In this document: piece by piece, positions 9,278-21,500 of the stretch
How positions within the stretch are numbered: the stretch's first letter is position 1
Layout of the letters: every line of letters begins with the position of its first letter
From: Betaproteobacteria bacterium
GTDB taxonomy: Bacteria > Pseudomonadota > Gammaproteobacteria > Burkholderiales > Rhodocyclaceae
Direction: 5' to 3'
DNA length: 64,000 nt
Assembly: GCA_009777245.1 (NCBI GenBank)
Contig: WRMF01000004.1
Span: 1 to 64,000 of the forward strand
Made by a program: the position numbers and the translations under genes
Notes under the pieces: model-generated
The model's database searches: none
What the model saw: only the letters and a program-made list of their open reading frames with translations
Told to the model about the DNA's origin: nothing

Positions 9278-9988
9278 ATGCGTAGGTTGTTTCAACGGTT
9301 ACATCGTTATTCCGGGATTCGCGCAAGCAAGCTCACCATTCGTCCGAGTGCGGTTGGCTACGCCCAGGTTGCGATAGGCGCGGTTGGCGCGTTGGTGATT
9401 TTTCTGCTGGGTTACGGCATCAATATCATGATGCGTTCCCCGGAAGAAAAGGACATCATAGCCATGCGGGAGCGAATCGCGCATCTGGAAACCACGCTGA
9501 ACGATAGCGGCAGCGAGGCCGCCAAGCTGGAAATGACGCGCAGCGCCAATCGCGGGCTGGAAGAGGAATTGCGTAACATTTCCGGCGATCTGGCAATCGT
9601 GAAGGACGATCTCGCCTATTTTCTCCAACTGGTGCCTGCGGGAACCAGAGAAGGCGAGGTGCGTCTGGAACGTCTGTCCGTGCGTTCTGATCCCAGTGTC
9701 GCGGGACAATACCGTTTCAGCGTGTTGATCGGTTATCATGGCGGACGGCAGACGGCAGGCTTTGCCGGACGTCTGCAATTCCTGCTGACCGTGGAGCGGG
9801 ACGGCAGTCCGGTTCAGTTTGTCTGGCCGGACAATAAGGATGTCAGTCCTGATTTTCATGTAAAAATTCATCAGTGGGTTCGCAAGGAAGGGATAATTTC
9901 CCTTGCTTCCGGCGATGTGCTGAAAAAAGCGGAACTGTTGCTGTTGCAAGGCGATGTTCAGCGTACTGCCGCGAGCGTTACTTTCTAA
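9278..9988 (+). CDS. DUF6776-family inner-membrane protein
   Basis: A 236-aa protein with a basic N-terminus, one membrane segment around residues 30-51 (QVAIGAVGALVIFLLGYGI), a heptad-like coiled coil from about 65 to 120, and a C-terminal beta-rich periplasmic domain. This is the small DUF6776-type protein regularly found beside bactofilin and erpA in betaproteobacteria. Its function is unknown. The pairing with bactofilin, 14 nt downstream, suggests a structural or envelope role (inference). Confidence 0.7.
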   Translation: MRRLFQRLHRYSGIRASKLTIRPSAVGYAQVAIGAVGALVIFLLGYGINIMMRSPEEKDIIAMRERIAHLETTLNDSGSEAAKLEMTRSANRGLEEELRNISGDLAIVKDDLAYFLQLVPAGTREGEVRLERLSVRSDPSVAGQYRFSVLIGYHGGRQTAGFAGRLQFLLTVERDGSPVQFVWPDNKDVSPDFHVKIHQWVRKEGIISLASGDVLKKAELLLLQGDVQRTAASVTF

Positions 9989-10002
9989 ACCAGGAGGCAT
10001 TC

Positions 10003-10410
10003 ATGTTTACCAAAAAAAATAACGCGGCAGGGGCTGCCGCCCAGATTGACAGCCTGATCGGGCAGGGTACGACAGTGGAAGGAAATATCCTGTTTGCGGG
10101 CGGATTGCGGGTGGATGGCGAGGTTTGCGGCAAGGTCATTGCCCAAACCCAGCAAGCTACCCTGATGTTGAGCGAGCAAGGCGTCATCAACGGATATGTG
10201 GAAGTCTCCCACCTGATTGTCAATGGCACGATAAATGGGCCGGTGCGGGCGGCTGAATCCCTGGAACTGCACCCAAGAGCGCGGATTACGGGCGATATTG
10301 AATACGCTGTGATCGAAATACAACAAGGCGCTTTGATTGAGGGGCAGCTTATCCTGAAGCGGGACAAGCCCAGGACGGAGCGCAACGAACTTGAACCGGG
10401 AATGATTTGA
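10003..10410 (+). CDS. Bactofilin (polymer-forming cytoskeletal protein)
   Basis: The 135-aa protein has the glycine/hydrophobic beta-helix repeat of bactofilins (IDSLIGQGTTVEGNILFAGG, LRVDGEVCGKV, GTINGPVRAAESLELHPRARITGDIEY) with short variable ends. Bactofilins polymerise without nucleotide and scaffold cell-shape or polar machinery. The frame is open upstream to 9874, but an AGGAGG site at 9992-9997 precedes the ATG at 10003 and the fold begins there. It is co-transcribed with the DUF6776 gene. Confidence 0.9.
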   Translation: MFTKKNNAAGAAAQIDSLIGQGTTVEGNILFAGGLRVDGEVCGKVIAQTQQATLMLSEQGVINGYVEVSHLIVNGTINGPVRAAESLELHPRARITGDIEYAVIEIQQGALIEGQLILKRDKPRTERNELEPGMI

Positions 10411-10477
10411 GCGCGTCATTCAAAAGTCGTTTGACATAGCATGACGCCTTTTCCAATGCTTTTATAGAGAACAAGCC

Positions 10478-10816
10478 ATGAGTGAAACCATCCCCATCAT
10501 TTTTACGGACAATGCTGCAAACCGGGTGCGCGAGTTGATCGCGGAAGAAGGCAATCCTGATTTAAAGCTCAGAATTTTCGTCATGGGCGGCGGCTGCTCC
10601 GGCTTTCAGTACGGCTTTGCTTTTGAAGAAGTTGTGAACGAGGATGACGCCAGCCTTGAAAAAAATGGCGTTACCCTGTTGATTGACCAGATGAGTTATC
10701 AATATCTGGTCGGCGCACAGATTGACTATACGGAAGGACTCTCCGGCTCCCAGTTTGTCATCCATAACCCCAACGCTGTCTCCACCTGCGGTTGCGGTTC
10801 TTCTTTTGCCGTGTGA
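10478..10816 (+). CDS. erpA: Iron-sulfur cluster insertion protein ErpA
   Basis: An A-type carrier of 112 aa that delivers [4Fe-4S] clusters to apoproteins. The three cluster-ligand cysteines are present: C40 in GGGCSGF and C104/C106 in [11 protein letters not shown]. The segment [18 protein letters not shown] is characteristic of ErpA. Its place after bactofilin is the normal betaproteobacterial order. The gap of about 275 nt after it carries the promoter of the sensor-kinase cluster. Confidence 0.95.
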   Translation: MSETIPIIFTDNAANRVRELIAEEGNPDLKLRIFVMGGGCSGFQYGFAFEEVVNEDDASLEKNGVTLLIDQMSYQYLVGAQIDYTEGLSGSQFVIHNPNAVSTCGCGSSFAV

Positions 10817-10959
10817 GGCGAAGGTGTGCGCCCCCCATCATTGCGGCGTTTGTTGTGGCGCGCAGGGGTTGTCGGGCGCGATAAATTGCGCCTCTTGCCG
10901 GAAACGCGCTATCTTCAAGCAGAGACATTGCCACAATAGAAAGCGTCCATACAAAAATG

Positions 10960-10988
10960 TTGTAAGGTTGAATAGAAACTCCTATACT
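10960..10988 (+). promoter_or_regulatory. Putative promoter of the 19-kb sensor-kinase cluster
   Basis: TTGTAA at 10960-10965, a 17-nt spacer, and TATACT at 10983-10988, about 105 nt before the first start codon at 11094. It is the only good promoter-like site upstream of the cluster. The five downstream genes are separated by at most 26 nt, so this site may drive the whole array. Confidence 0.5.
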
Positions 10989-11093
10989 TGCAAGACATGA
11001 GCGTATGTTGTCATCAGGCATGATCCGGTCGTCTTGCAGATAGCAGCGCTGGGTCATGTTCTGGCAGGAAAACCCGCACGACCAGGAAAGGCA

Positions 11094-12023
11094 ATGCAAG
11101 TGACGCACGACGTATTCAAGATTTTGCTTGTTGATGATGACCGCTCCAGTCTGGAGGTGTTATCCCGAGTGTTTCAGTCGGATTACAAGGATTTCGGCGA
11201 TGCTCAGCTTAATTGCCGGATAATTGCCGCGAAATCGGGAGAGGCTGGGTTGAGAAGGGCGATGAACGACAAGCCGGATTTGATCCTGCTTGACATTATT
11301 ATGCCAGGCATGAGCGGTTTTGAGGTTCTGACCGCATTGAAGGAATCAGAAAGCACTCGTTCCATACCTGTTATCATCATCACAGGGCTGGGCAGTATTG
11401 AGGACGAGGAAAAAGGATTTCATCTCGGCGCGGTTGATTTTATAACAAAACCGTTCCATAAATCCCTTGTCAAAGCGAGAGTGATGACGCATCTGCGGAT
11501 CGTGGAGCAGATACGAATAATTGAACAGCTTGGCTTGCTTGATTACCTTACAAACATGCCGAACAGGAGAGGTCTTGACAGCAGAATGGCAATGGAATGG
11601 GCGCGCGCCATTCGGGAAAAAAACCCTATCAGTTTTTGCATAATTGACGTGGATAATTTTAAAACGGTCAATGACACATATGGACACAAGCAAGGAGATA
11701 TTGCGCTGAAATTGATTGCGGACATAATAAAATCATCAATGGAGCGTCCGGCGGATCTTGCCGCTCGTTGGGGCGGCGACGAGTTCGCGCTGCTCCTGCC
11801 GGGAACGGATATCAGCGGGGCATTGGCGGTTGCTGAAGGCATCCGGCTAAATGTTGAGCAGTCATTTATCCAGGGCTGCGCTTTGGATGTGAACATGACG
11901 ATTAGCATAGGGATAGCCGCGACGGTTCCTTCTGTTGAAAGCTCAACGGTGGATTTGCTTGAACAGGCCGACAAAGCCCTTTATGCCGCCAAGCAGGCTG
12001 GCAGAAACAGAGTTTGCGCATAG
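11094..12023 (+). CDS. Response regulator with REC and GGDEF domains (diguanylate cyclase)
   Basis: A 309-aa soluble protein: REC at residues 5-130 with acceptor D67 ([13 protein letters not shown]) and the conserved KPF, then GGDEF at about 145-309 with a canonical GGDEF motif. An RPAD inhibitory site lies five residues before it, so it should make c-di-GMP and be product-inhibited. The chosen ATG follows AGGAAAGG (11084-11091); the frame is open upstream to 11034. It is the first gene of the array and its only stand-alone output protein. Its REC resembles the N-terminal REC of the fourth kinase (the TGL...DEEKG...LG..D.I.KPF pattern). I infer that it is phosphorylated by the downstream hybrid kinases. 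Confidence 0.88.
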   Translation: MQVTHDVFKILLVDDDRSSLEVLSRVFQSDYKDFGDAQLNCRIIAAKSGEAGLRRAMNDKPDLILLDIIMPGMSGFEVLTALKESESTRSIPVIIITGLGSIEDEEKGFHLGAVDFITKPFHKSLVKARVMTHLRIVEQIRIIEQLGLLDYLTNMPNRRGLDSRMAMEWARAIREKNPISFCIIDVDNFKTVNDTYGHKQGDIALKLIADIIKSSMERPADLAARWGGDEFALLLPGTDISGALAVAEGIRLNVEQSFIQGCALDVNMTISIGIAATVPSVESSTVDLLEQADKALYAAKQAGRNRVCA

Positions 12024-12031
12024 GTTCTTGT

Positions 12032-14896
12032 ATGTTACTGAACTTGTTTGCCTTTGATATACAAACATTGGTTGTCGTCCTGATATGGGGGCATTTTGCC
12101 GCTGGCGTCATTGTATATTTATACAAGACATCCGCCAGAGACTCATTTTCTTCCGGTCTTCTCAACAAGGTAATGTACACCAGATGTTTGTATTCAATTG
12201 GGTTTTTATTGCTTCTGCTGCGAGATATTGCTCCTGGTTTTATATCAATCAATATCGCCAATACCATGTTTTTTGTGTATATTTATATTGAAGTCGGCCT
12301 GCTGCTCACGGTTACAAACATTTACGGCAAAAACGTCCGCATTGTTGAAACAGGTATACTCCTCATATCCATTCTGGCATACAATATTTTTGAGCTTTAT
12401 AACGAAGACCCGAACCTGCGGCTTAGCGTGGCTGCGTGTGTCGGAGTTTTACTGTGCATACTGCCGCTCAATCTGCTTTTATTTTCAAAAAACACAAACA
12501 GCTTCATGAAAAAAGTCAGCATATTTTATTTTATAATATTGGCCGCGCTGGCCTCAGGGGTTGGAATACATTTTGTAGACGACTCTACTGGCGGCCAGCT
12601 TTCCGGTTATCTTCGCAGTGCTGCATTCATCATATTTATAATTATGATGACAATCAATCCGATTATATATCTGCTTGCTATAAAAAAACTGATCTACAGT
12701 CATATACAGCGTTTCAATGCCATCGTTTCCACGGTAGACGCCGGAATCATAGTTGTGGACAAAGACTTTGTCATAACTGATTTCAATCAGGGCGCGGAAC
12801 AATTGCTGGGTTACAGTCGGGATGAGGTTATCGGCAAAACGCCTAAACATTATACGCCTGATGAATACTACGGCATAATTGATACGCTGCGGGATCGCGT
12901 GGCAAAAGGAGAATACATTTCCTACGCTGAATCCATGCGCAGGCGCATGGATGGTCAATTGATATACTGTTCCGCGACTTATTTCCCCATATTCGATGAA
13001 AACGAGAATGTTAGCGGCTCGGTTGCGATTTTGCGCGACATCACCGAAAACAAACAGATGGAACAGGCCATGAAAGAAGCCACAAGGGCAGCCGATGAGG
13101 CTTCAATGGCCAAATCCGTCTTTCTTGCCAACATGAGCCATGAGATTCGCACTCCCTTGAACGGCGTTATCGGTTTTGCGGAATTGGCATTGGACGACGA
13201 AGACACTCCTGCCAGGACGAAAGCGTACCTGGATAAAATCAAGAGCAGCGCGATAAGCCTATTGGATATCGTAAGCGATATTCTGGATATATCCAAGGTT
13301 GAATCCGGCAAGATGGAGTTGGAAAAATCTCCCTTTGATCTGCACTCTGTTTTGAACACATGCAGGACTATAGTTGAACTAAAAGCGAAGGAAAAAGGCA
13401 TAGCCCTTCACTTTTATTCCGAGCCGCTGATAGGCAAAAAGCTGGTGGGCGATCCGGTCAAACTTCGGCAGACGTTATTGAATATCTTGTCCAACGCTAT
13501 CAAGTTTACCAATTACGGAGTGGTGAAAGTGAGGGTCGTCACGGAAGAAGAAACAAGCGAGAACGTGGTAATTCTTTTTGAGGTCAAGGACAGCGGGATA
13601 GGCATGAGCAGCGAACAAATAGAAAACATATTCGAGCCTTTTGTGCGGGTGGATGGCAGCACGACGAACAAATACGGAGGAGCCGGTCTTGGTCTTGCCA
13701 TAACAAAAAGTCTTGTCGAATTGATGGGCGGTAATTTGCTTGTTGAAAGCGCGCCGGGTCTGGGCAGCAGGTTTTATTTCACTCTCGCCTTTGGGACGAT
13801 TGCGGTAGCTGATGATTCCAGCCAGCAAGACGCGCCGCTGGTTTCCGCAAAGCCGGTTTTTGCAGGGGACGTGCTGGTCTGCGAAGACAACCGCATAAAT
13901 CAGGAGGTCATCGTCAGCCATCTTTCAAGGATCGGCCTCAATCCGACCGTAGCCGAAAACGGCAGGCAGGGGGTCGAGTATGCCAGAGAGCGCATGGAAC
14001 AAGGCAATCCCTATGATTTGATCCTGATGGATATCTACATGCCGGAGATGGATGGTCTTGACGCAACAAGGCATTTGGTCAGGATGGGCAATAAAGCGCC
14101 GATTATCGCGCTTACGGCAAATGTTCTCGTTACCGACAAGGAGACATACTTGCAACAGGGCATGGTTGATTTTCTTGGCAAGCCTTTTACCAGTCAGGAA
14201 TTATGGACATGCCTGTCAAGGCACTTGACTGTCACAGACCAGACTCGGTGCGGGCAGGGGGAGCAGGGAGCGAAAATAGCGTCCGATGCGAGCGAGTCCG
14301 CTGAAAGCCGGTTTGAAGGCGCGACGCTTGACGAGGCGCTTGGTTTGCAACGGGCGTCGGATGACATGGGGTTGTACAGGCGTATCGTGAAACACTTTGT
14401 AGAGGACTATACTGGAGTTGTAGACAGATTGAACGAGATGGCAGATTCTGGCGATCTTGATCTGATTCGTCGAACGACGCATACATTACAGAGCGCGTCC
14501 CGGATTATCGGCGCGGAAAAATTGGCAAATGTCGCGTATAGTATAGAGGCGTCGCTTGCAAGCGGGGATGCGAGCCGTTTGACCGAACAGATATTGGCGC
14601 TTGATTCCGCGTTGCAGGAGTTGTTGAAGGCGCTTCCGCCCGTTGTTGCCGAAGTCAAGCTGGAGAAAGGCGATCTTGATATTGAGGAAGCCCTGGCGCT
14701 TGTTGATGAATTGAGTCCGCTCTTGGCTTCTGGATATACGGAGAGCACGGATTTTGTCGACCGGATAAAGGTTGCTTTTACGCCATTGGGCAAAAAATGC
14801 AGCGATCTTGTGGCGCAGATTGAGGATTATGAGTTTGAAGCAGCTTTTGAGACGTTGCTTGCAATAAAGTCTCTTCTGGAGGCTAAATCCGGTTAG
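12032..14896 (+). CDS. Hybrid kinase HK1: 7TM-type sensor, PAS, HisKA, HATPase, REC, HPt
   Basis: A 954-aa membrane hybrid kinase. Residues 1-220 form about seven hydrophobic segments, A+T-rich in sequence and resembling MASE/7TM sensor modules. They are followed by PAS (about 228-345), HisKA with H370 ([12 protein letters not shown]), HATPase (about 470-590, [11 protein letters not shown]), REC with D667 (LILMDIYMP), HPt with H817 ([13 protein letters not shown]) and a helical tail of about 100 aa. The phosphate path would be H370-D667-H817 and then an external REC. The ATG at 12032 is preferred to an upstream TTG. It starts 8 nt after the REC-GGDEF gene. The kinase-REC segment closely matches the fifth kinase. 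Confidence 0.88.
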   Translation: MLLNLFAFDIQTLVVVLIWGHFAAGVIVYLYKTSARDSFSSGLLNKVMYTRCLYSIGFLLLLLRDIAPGFISINIANTMFFVYIYIEVGLLLTVTNIYGKNVRIVETGILLISILAYNIFELYNEDPNLRLSVAACVGVLLCILPLNLLLFSKNTNSFMKKVSIFYFIILAALASGVGIHFVDDSTGGQLSGYLRSAAFIIFIIMMTINPIIYLLAIKKLIYSHIQRFNAIVSTVDAGIIVVDKDFVITDFNQGAEQLLGYSRDEVIGKTPKHYTPDEYYGIIDTLRDRVAKGEYISYAESMRRRMDGQLIYCSATYFPIFDENENVSGSVAILRDITENKQMEQAMKEATRAADEASMAKSVFLANMSHEIRTPLNGVIGFAELALDDEDTPARTKAYLDKIKSSAISLLDIVSDILDISKVESGKMELEKSPFDLHSVLNTCRTIVELKAKEKGIALHFYSEPLIGKKLVGDPVKLRQTLLNILSNAIKFTNYGVVKVRVVTEEETSENVVILFEVKDSGIGMSSEQIENIFEPFVRVDGSTTNKYGGAGLGLAITKSLVELMGGNLLVESAPGLGSRFYFTLAFGTIAVADDSSQQDAPLVSAKPVFAGDVLVCEDNRINQEVIVSHLSRIGLNPTVAENGRQGVEYARERMEQGNPYDLILMDIYMPEMDGLDATRHLVRMGNKAPIIALTANVLVTDKETYLQQGMVDFLGKPFTSQELWTCLSRHLTVTDQTRCGQGEQGAKIASDASESAESRFEGATLDEALGLQRASDDMGLYRRIVKHFVEDYTGVVDRLNEMADSGDLDLIRRTTHTLQSASRIIGAEKLANVAYSIEASLASGDASRLTEQILALDSALQELLKALPPVVAEVKLEKGDLDIEEALALVDELSPLLASGYTESTDFVDRIKVAFTPLGKKCSDLVAQIEDYEFEAAFETLLAIKSLLEAKSG

Positions 14897-14922
14897 CATC
14901 CCTCTCGGAACAGGAGCCATAT

Positions 14923-17900
14923 ATGCGGAAAATCGACAGGAAAGTGTACGCGTACATGCGATGCGTCGCCCTTGCCTTCCTGATTGTCGGCCTGTTGCGC
15001 GGGACGTTTGCTGCGGAGCAAGGCGCGCCCTACGCCTCGTATCGGTACATTCCCGGCGTGACGGCGGAGGAAATCATAGCCGTCGAGGCGCTCAAAGAAC
15101 AGGGCAAACCTTTTGTGTACGGGGTTCTTCACAGTTCCGAGGCGTTTAGCGAAGACGGCGAAATCCGGGGCTTTGCCGCCATGCTGTGCAATTGGTTAAG
15201 CGGATTGTTCGGCATCCCGTTTACGCCCGCGTTCTATGACTGGGACGTATTGATCGCGGGGCTTCAAGCTCACGAAATTGATTTCACAGGCGAACTGACT
15301 GCTACTGACGAACGCAGGCAGACCTATTTCATGACCGATGCCATTGCCAATCGCACCATAAAACACATGCGGATTGCAGGCGGCATGGCGCTTCAGGATA
15401 TTGCGGCTCAACGTCCGCCGCGCTACGCTTTCCTTGATGGTGTCATAACCGACGGTCAGATTGCCGCGCTTGTCGGTTATCCATTTGAAATACTCTATGT
15501 TGATAACTATGAAGAGGCGTATAAGCTCTTGAGGAGCGGACAGGCGGACGCCTTTTTTGACGAAAGTCCCGCAGAGGCGGCTTTTGCTGTTTATGAGGAT
15601 GTGGTTGCCGATGACTTTTTTCCGATGATCAACTCGCCGGTTTCCTTTTCAACGCAAAACGGCGCGTTTCGCCCTATTATCTCGGTCGTGCAAAAGGCGC
15701 TGCAAAACGGCGGCGCTAGCCATCTGACCGGATTGTACGCGGCAGGGCAGCAAGACTACCGGAAGCATAAGCTGTTTATAAGGCTGAACGAGGAAGAGCG
15801 GGCATATATAGGCAAGCGCCCGGTTATTCCAATCGCAGTCGAACATTACAATTACCCTTCCAGTTTTTACAACACATATGAAGGCGAGTGGCAGGGCATT
15901 GTCATTGATGCGCTGAAAGAAGTAGAAACGCTTACCGGCTTGTCTTTCAAGATTGCAAACGACCGGCGCGCGGAGTGGTCGGACTTATTGAAAATGTTTG
16001 AAAGCGGCGAAGCGTTCATGATTTCCGAACTCATCCCCACAAAGGAGCGGGAAGGTCGTTTTCTGTGGCCGAAGACCGCGACCATTGTTGATAATTACGC
16101 GCTTTTGTCCAAATCGGAAACTCCCAATATCAGACTTGGCGAGGTCTTGAACGTCAAGGTTGGCATTCCGAGAGGAACAGCTTATGCAGAAGTGTTCCAA
16201 GCCTGGTTTCCTGAACATGCCAACACTGTGGAATATGATAGCTCGGATGACGCCTTCAGGGCTTTGGATCGCGGCGAGGTTGACATGGTGATGTCGAGCA
16301 GGCGAAGGCTTTTGTCTCTGACGCATTACCTTGAGTTTTCGGGCTATAAGGCCAATCTTGTATTCAGCCAAACCTGGGTATCCGCCATGGGATTCAACAA
16401 GGAGCACGCCATCCTGCACTCCGTTGTAGACAAGGCATTGCATCTTGTTGATGTCGAGGCGATCTCCGGGCAATGGCTGCACAAAACCTATGACTATAAG
16501 ACAAGACTGGCGCGGGAGCAGCGTCCGTGGCTGATTGGCGCCTCCGTCCTGCTTTTTTGCGTGGTCATTCTCCTGCTCGCGCTCTTCCAAAAAAAGCGAT
16601 ACGAAGGAAAGAAACTTGAAGAATTGGTTCAGAAGCGCACTGCCGTAGTGCTAGGGCTGAAGCAAGAACTGGAGAGCGCGGTGGAAACCGCCAAAGCCGC
16701 AAACCATGCCAAATCCATCTTTCTTGCCAACATGAGCCATGAGATTCGCACTCCCTTGAATGGCGTTATCGGGTTTGCGGAATTGGCGCTGGACGACGAA
16801 TACACTCCTGCCGTGACAAAAACGTACCTGGGTAAAATCAGGAGCAGCGCGATAGGACTTCTGGATATCGTAAGCGATATTCTGGATATATCGAAGATTG
16901 AATCCAGCAAGATGGAATTGGAAAAAGTACCCTTTGACCTGCCTGCCGTATTGCAAACATGCAGAACCATAGTTGAACTCAGGGCGGAGGAAAAAGACAT
17001 AGGCTTGCACTTTTATTCCGAGCCGCTGGCAGGCAAAAAGCTGGTGGGCGATCCGATAAAGTTGCGGCAAGCGTTGTTGAATCTTTTGTCCAACGCGATC
17101 AAGTTTACCAACTGCGGCGTGGTGAAAGTGAGAGTAGCCACAGAAGAAGAAACCGATGCGAACGTGAAAATCCTGTTCGAGGTCAAAGACAGCGGAATTG
17201 GCATGAGTAAAGAACAAATAGGAAGCGTATTTGAGCCTTTTGTTCGGGGGGACACCAGCTCGACGCGAAAATATGGCGGAACCGGCCTCGGCCTTGCCAT
17301 AACAAAAAATCTTGTTGAGCTTATGGGCGGCAATCTCTCTGTTGAAAGCGCGCCCGGCTTGGGCAGCAGATTTTATTTTACTCTCGCCTTTGATACGGTT
17401 GCCGATGTGACGGATGATTCCAGCCAAAAAGACACCCCGCCTGTTTACGCGAAGCCGGTTTTTTCAGGGGATGTGCTTGTATGTGAGGATAACCGCATAA
17501 ACCAGGAGGTTATCGCCAATCATCTCTCAAGGGTTGGCCTTAATCCGACCATAGCCGAAAACGGCAGGCAGGGGATTGAGTATGTGGAGGAGCGCATGAA
17601 ACAAGGCAATCCCTTCGACTTGATTCTGATGGATATCTACATGCCGGTAATGGACGGCCTTGACGCGACAAGGCACTTGGTCAGAGTGGAAAACCAGACG
17701 CCGATCATCGCGCTTACGGCGAATGTTCTCGCTACCGACAGGGAGACATATTTGCAACAGGGCATGGTTGATTTTCTGGGCAAGCCATTTACCAGCCAGG
17801 AGTTATGGACATGCCTGTCCAGGCATTTGACGCCTGTTGCGGCAGTCCAGGCAACCGTGCAGAGGGGCGGAGAGGGAGCGGTAAGCGTGTCCGGCGCGTC

Positions 17901-18498
17901 CGCTGAAAATCAGTTGGAAGGCGCGGTACTTGATGAAGCTCTTGGTCTGAAAATGACGGCGGACGACACAGAGTTGTACAGGCGTATCGTAATGAACTTT
18001 GTCGAGGATTATACCGGAATCGCAGGCGCATTGAACGAGATGGTAGGCTCCGGAGATCTCGACTCAGCTCGTCGGACGGCGCACACGTTAAAGAGCGCAT
18101 CCCGTACTATCGGCGCGGAAAAGCTGGCAAATGCGGCGTATGCCATCGAGGCGTCGCTTGCAAACGGCGACAGAAGCCGTTTGATCGAACAGATGTCGGC
18201 GCTTGAAACCGCGTTGCAGGAGTTGTTGAAGGTGCTTCCGCCCGTTGTTGCCGAAGTCAAGCCGGATAAAGGCAATCTTGATATTGAGGAAGCCCTCGCG
18301 CTCGTTGAAGAGTTGAGCCCGCTCCTGTCTTCAGGATATACGGAGAGTGCGGATTTTGCGGATCGGATAAGAGATATTTTTGCGCCCTTGGGCGATATAT
18401 GCGACAATCTCGTAGCGCAGATAGAGGATTATGAATTTGAAGCAGCTTTTGAGACGTTGCTTGCAATACAGTCTCTCTTGGAAGCAAAATCCGGTTAG
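14923..18498 (+). CDS. Hybrid kinase HK2: two periplasmic SBP domains, HisKA, HATPase, REC, HPt
   Basis: A 1191-aa BvgS/EvgS-like kinase. Order: signal/anchor helix (7-27); SBP_bac_3 domain 1 (about 60-285, with [13 protein letters not shown] typical of the fold); SBP domain 2 (about 300-530); transmembrane helix (about 535-555); short coiled linker; HisKA H606; HATPase (about 710-825); REC D904; HPt H1054; helical C-terminal tail. The two Venus-flytrap domains imply sensing of small periplasmic solutes such as amino acids (family knowledge; ligand unknown). There is no PAS domain. An AGGAG site (14912-14916) precedes the ATG. The 26-nt spacer after HK1 is nearly the same sequence as that after this gene, a mark of tandem duplication. 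Confidence 0.9.
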   Translation: MRKIDRKVYAYMRCVALAFLIVGLLRGTFAAEQGAPYASYRYIPGVTAEEIIAVEALKEQGKPFVYGVLHSSEAFSEDGEIRGFAAMLCNWLSGLFGIPFTPAFYDWDVLIAGLQAHEIDFTGELTATDERRQTYFMTDAIANRTIKHMRIAGGMALQDIAAQRPPRYAFLDGVITDGQIAALVGYPFEILYVDNYEEAYKLLRSGQADAFFDESPAEAAFAVYEDVVADDFFPMINSPVSFSTQNGAFRPIISVVQKALQNGGASHLTGLYAAGQQDYRKHKLFIRLNEEERAYIGKRPVIPIAVEHYNYPSSFYNTYEGEWQGIVIDALKEVETLTGLSFKIANDRRAEWSDLLKMFESGEAFMISELIPTKEREGRFLWPKTATIVDNYALLSKSETPNIRLGEVLNVKVGIPRGTAYAEVFQAWFPEHANTVEYDSSDDAFRALDRGEVDMVMSSRRRLLSLTHYLEFSGYKANLVFSQTWVSAMGFNKEHAILHSVVDKALHLVDVEAISGQWLHKTYDYKTRLAREQRPWLIGASVLLFCVVILLLALFQKKRYEGKKLEELVQKRTAVVLGLKQELESAVETAKAANHAKSIFLANMSHEIRTPLNGVIGFAELALDDEYTPAVTKTYLGKIRSSAIGLLDIVSDILDISKIESSKMELEKVPFDLPAVLQTCRTIVELRAEEKDIGLHFYSEPLAGKKLVGDPIKLRQALLNLLSNAIKFTNCGVVKVRVATEEETDANVKILFEVKDSGIGMSKEQIGSVFEPFVRGDTSSTRKYGGTGLGLAITKNLVELMGGNLSVESAPGLGSRFYFTLAFDTVADVTDDSSQKDTPPVYAKPVFSGDVLVCEDNRINQEVIANHLSRVGLNPTIAENGRQGIEYVEERMKQGNPFDLILMDIYMPVMDGLDATRHLVRVENQTPIIALTANVLATDRETYLQQGMVDFLGKPFTSQELWTCLSRHLTPVAAVQATVQRGGEGAVSVSGASAENQLEGAVLDEALGLKMTADDTELYRRIVMNFVEDYTGIAGALNEMVGSGDLDSARRTAHTLKSASRTIGAEKLANAAYAIEASLANGDRSRLIEQMSALETALQELLKVLPPVVAEVKPDKGNLDIEEALALVEELSPLLSSGYTESADFADRIRDIFAPLGDICDNLVAQIEDYEFEAAFETLLAIQSLLEAKSG

Positions 18499-18524
18499 CG
18501 TCCATCTCGGAACAGGAACATGAT

Positions 18525-21500
18525 ATGTGGATGATCAATAAGAGAGTATACGCATACATGCTATGCGTTGCCCTGACCTTCCTGATTGTCGGCATGTCTT
18601 TCGGGCGCGGCGCGATCGAGCAAGGCGACGCTTCGCCTTACGCCTCGTATCGGGATATTCCCGGCGTCACAGACGAGGAAATCAGAGCCGTCGAGGCTCT
18701 CAAAGAACAAGGCAGACCCTTTGTGTACGGGATGCTTTATACCTCCGAGGCTTTTAGTGAAAACGGCGAAATCCGGGGCTTTGCCGCCCTGCTTTGCGAT
18801 TGGTTGAGCGAATTGTTCGGCATCCCGTTTGCGCCCGCGATTCATGACTGGGACGTGTTGCTCGCGGGGCTTCAAGACCACAGCATTGATTTTACAGGCG
18901 AACTCTCGGCTACCGATGAACGTCGTAAGATATATTTCATGACTGGAGCCATTGCCAACCGCTCCATAAAACACGTGCGGATTGAAGGCAGCGCTCCGCT
19001 CCGTGATATTGCCGCCCGGCGCCCGCTTCGTTACGCCTTCCTTGACGGCTCCATCACCGATGATCGGGTTGCCGCGCACGTGGATTACCCATTCGAGAAA
19101 CTCTATGTTGATAATTATGACAGCGCGTACAGGGCGCTCAAAAGCGGAGAAGCGGACGCTTTTTTCATCGGGAGCAACGTGGAAACCGCTTTTGATGCTT
19201 ACGACGATGCGGTCGCCGAATATTTTTTCCCTATGATCCGTGCGCCGGTTTCCATGACGACGCAAAATCATACGCTTGAACCTGTTATCTCGGTTGTGCA
19301 AAAGGCGCTGCAAAATGGCGGCGCTCAACACTTGTCCGAGTTGTACAAGCTCGGATGGCAGGAGTACCAGAGGCATAAACTGTACGTAAAGCTAAACGAG
19401 GAGGAGCGGGCGTATCTGCGAAGCAGTCCCGCCGTTTTATATCTGGCCGAGCACTATGCTTATCCGGCCAGCTTCTACAATGCCTACGAAAAAGAGTGGC
19501 AGGGCATCTTCTTTGATATGCTGAAAGAACTGAAGGCGCTTACCGGACTGTCTTTCGAACTCGCCAACGACATGAATACATCGTGGGTGGAAATGCTAGG
19601 AATGCTTGAATCCGGGGAAGCGGCCATGATTGCCGATCTTATCCCGTCAAAAGAACTGGAAGACCGTCTCTTGTGGTCGGAGACCATGTTGCTTACCGAT
19701 TACTACGCGCTTCTGTCCAAGTCGGAAACCTCCAACGTGAGCATTGATGAAGTTATGAATGCGAAGGTGGGACTGCCTATAGATACCGCATATGCCAAGA
19801 TGTTTCGTAGCTGGTTTCCCGACCATGCGAATACTGTGGATTATGATTTGACTGTTATTTTTGCCGCTTTGGAGCGCGGCGAGGTTGACATGGTGATGTC
19901 AAGTCATCGCTATCTTCTTGCCTTGATGAACTACAATGAATTTTCGGGCTACAAGGCGAACCTCACGTTTAATTACCCCCTGGATTATACCATCGGGTTT
20001 AACAGGGACGAAGTCATACTGCGCTCTATTGTTGACAAGGCGCTTCGCCTGATTGACGTAAAGGGCATTTCGGATCAATGGACGCACAAAACTTACGACT
20101 ATAAGGCGAGACTGGCGCGGGAGCAGCGTCCGTGGCTGGTCGGCTCTGTCGTTGTGCTGACGCTGATAATCGCCTTGTTGATATTCATATATCTGAAAGA
20201 CAGGAAAGCAAGCAAAACCATAGCCGGGCAGGCGGCCACGCTCACTGCTATATACGACTCAATACCCGCCATAGTGTTTACCCAGGATCTTGACAACAGG
20301 TATACAAGTCTCAACAGCAAATTTCTGGAAGAGGCGCGAGTCGGCAAAGAGCAGCTTTTGGGAAAAAGCTTCAAGGATGTGGAGTTGCATGATCAAAGTG
20401 TAGTGGATGAGTTCTTTCAAACTGATAAAAAAGTGATTAGCGAAAATACCGCCATCAGGACGGAAGGTTGGTATAACTACGTTGATGGTTCCCGCCGCGC
20501 CAAGGAAATAATCAGAACGCCTCTGATTCAAAACAACAAGGTAGTGGGTCTCCTGGGGATAGCGATGGATATTACCGAGAGAAAATCGGCGGAAGAGGCG
20601 TTGCGTGAAGCTCATGAGCGCGAGACGGTCATGCTGGATACGATTCCGCTTTGCAGTTTACTGATCAATAGAAATTATGAATGCATTGACTGCAACAACG
20701 AGGCAGCAAGGATTTTTGAGCTGAACAACAAGCAGGAATTCATAGAACATTTTAACAGGCTGTCGCCGGAATATCAACCGGACGGTCGCCACTCCCTGGA
20801 AACGGCCGCCACGATTATAGATAGAGCTTTCGAAGGGGAAAGGTTCGTCGGCGAATGGACGCATCAATTATTGGACGGCACGCCGATACCGGCGATAACC
20901 ACGTTTGAGCGCGTCAAATATGGCGATGATTACATTGTTTTTTCATATATGCGGGATATGCGCGAATACAAGCGTATGACAGCGAAGATCGAAACCATAA
21001 TGAGCAATCTGCCCGGAATGGTATTTCAGCAGCTTTACGATCCGCCGATTTTTACTTATACCTTTGTCAGCGAGGGCTGCAAGGAACTTACAGGTTATGC
21101 GCCGGGCGAGCTGATGAACGGCGGCTCGATCAATCTTGCCGGCATGATACATCCTGACGATGCCGAGTATGTCAAACAACTGAGCGAGGCAACAATCCCC
21201 TGCGGTCTGCCTTTTGAGGCGACTTTCCGGATTATCACGAAGGATGGCGAGACAAAATGGATATGGGAGCGCAGCCGGGTGATCGGGAAAAATCAGGACG
21301 GCTCGCCTCATCTGATTGAGGGCTATCAAACAGATGTAACTGAACGGCAGCAGTTGGAAGAAGCCGAAACGGCCAATCGCGCGAAATCCGAATTTCTGGC
21401 GACGATGAGCCACGAAATAAGAACCCCCATGAACAGCATCATGGGATTCGCGGAGCTTGCGTCGGACAGTGACTCCGTGCCTCAAATGAAGGATTTTCTG

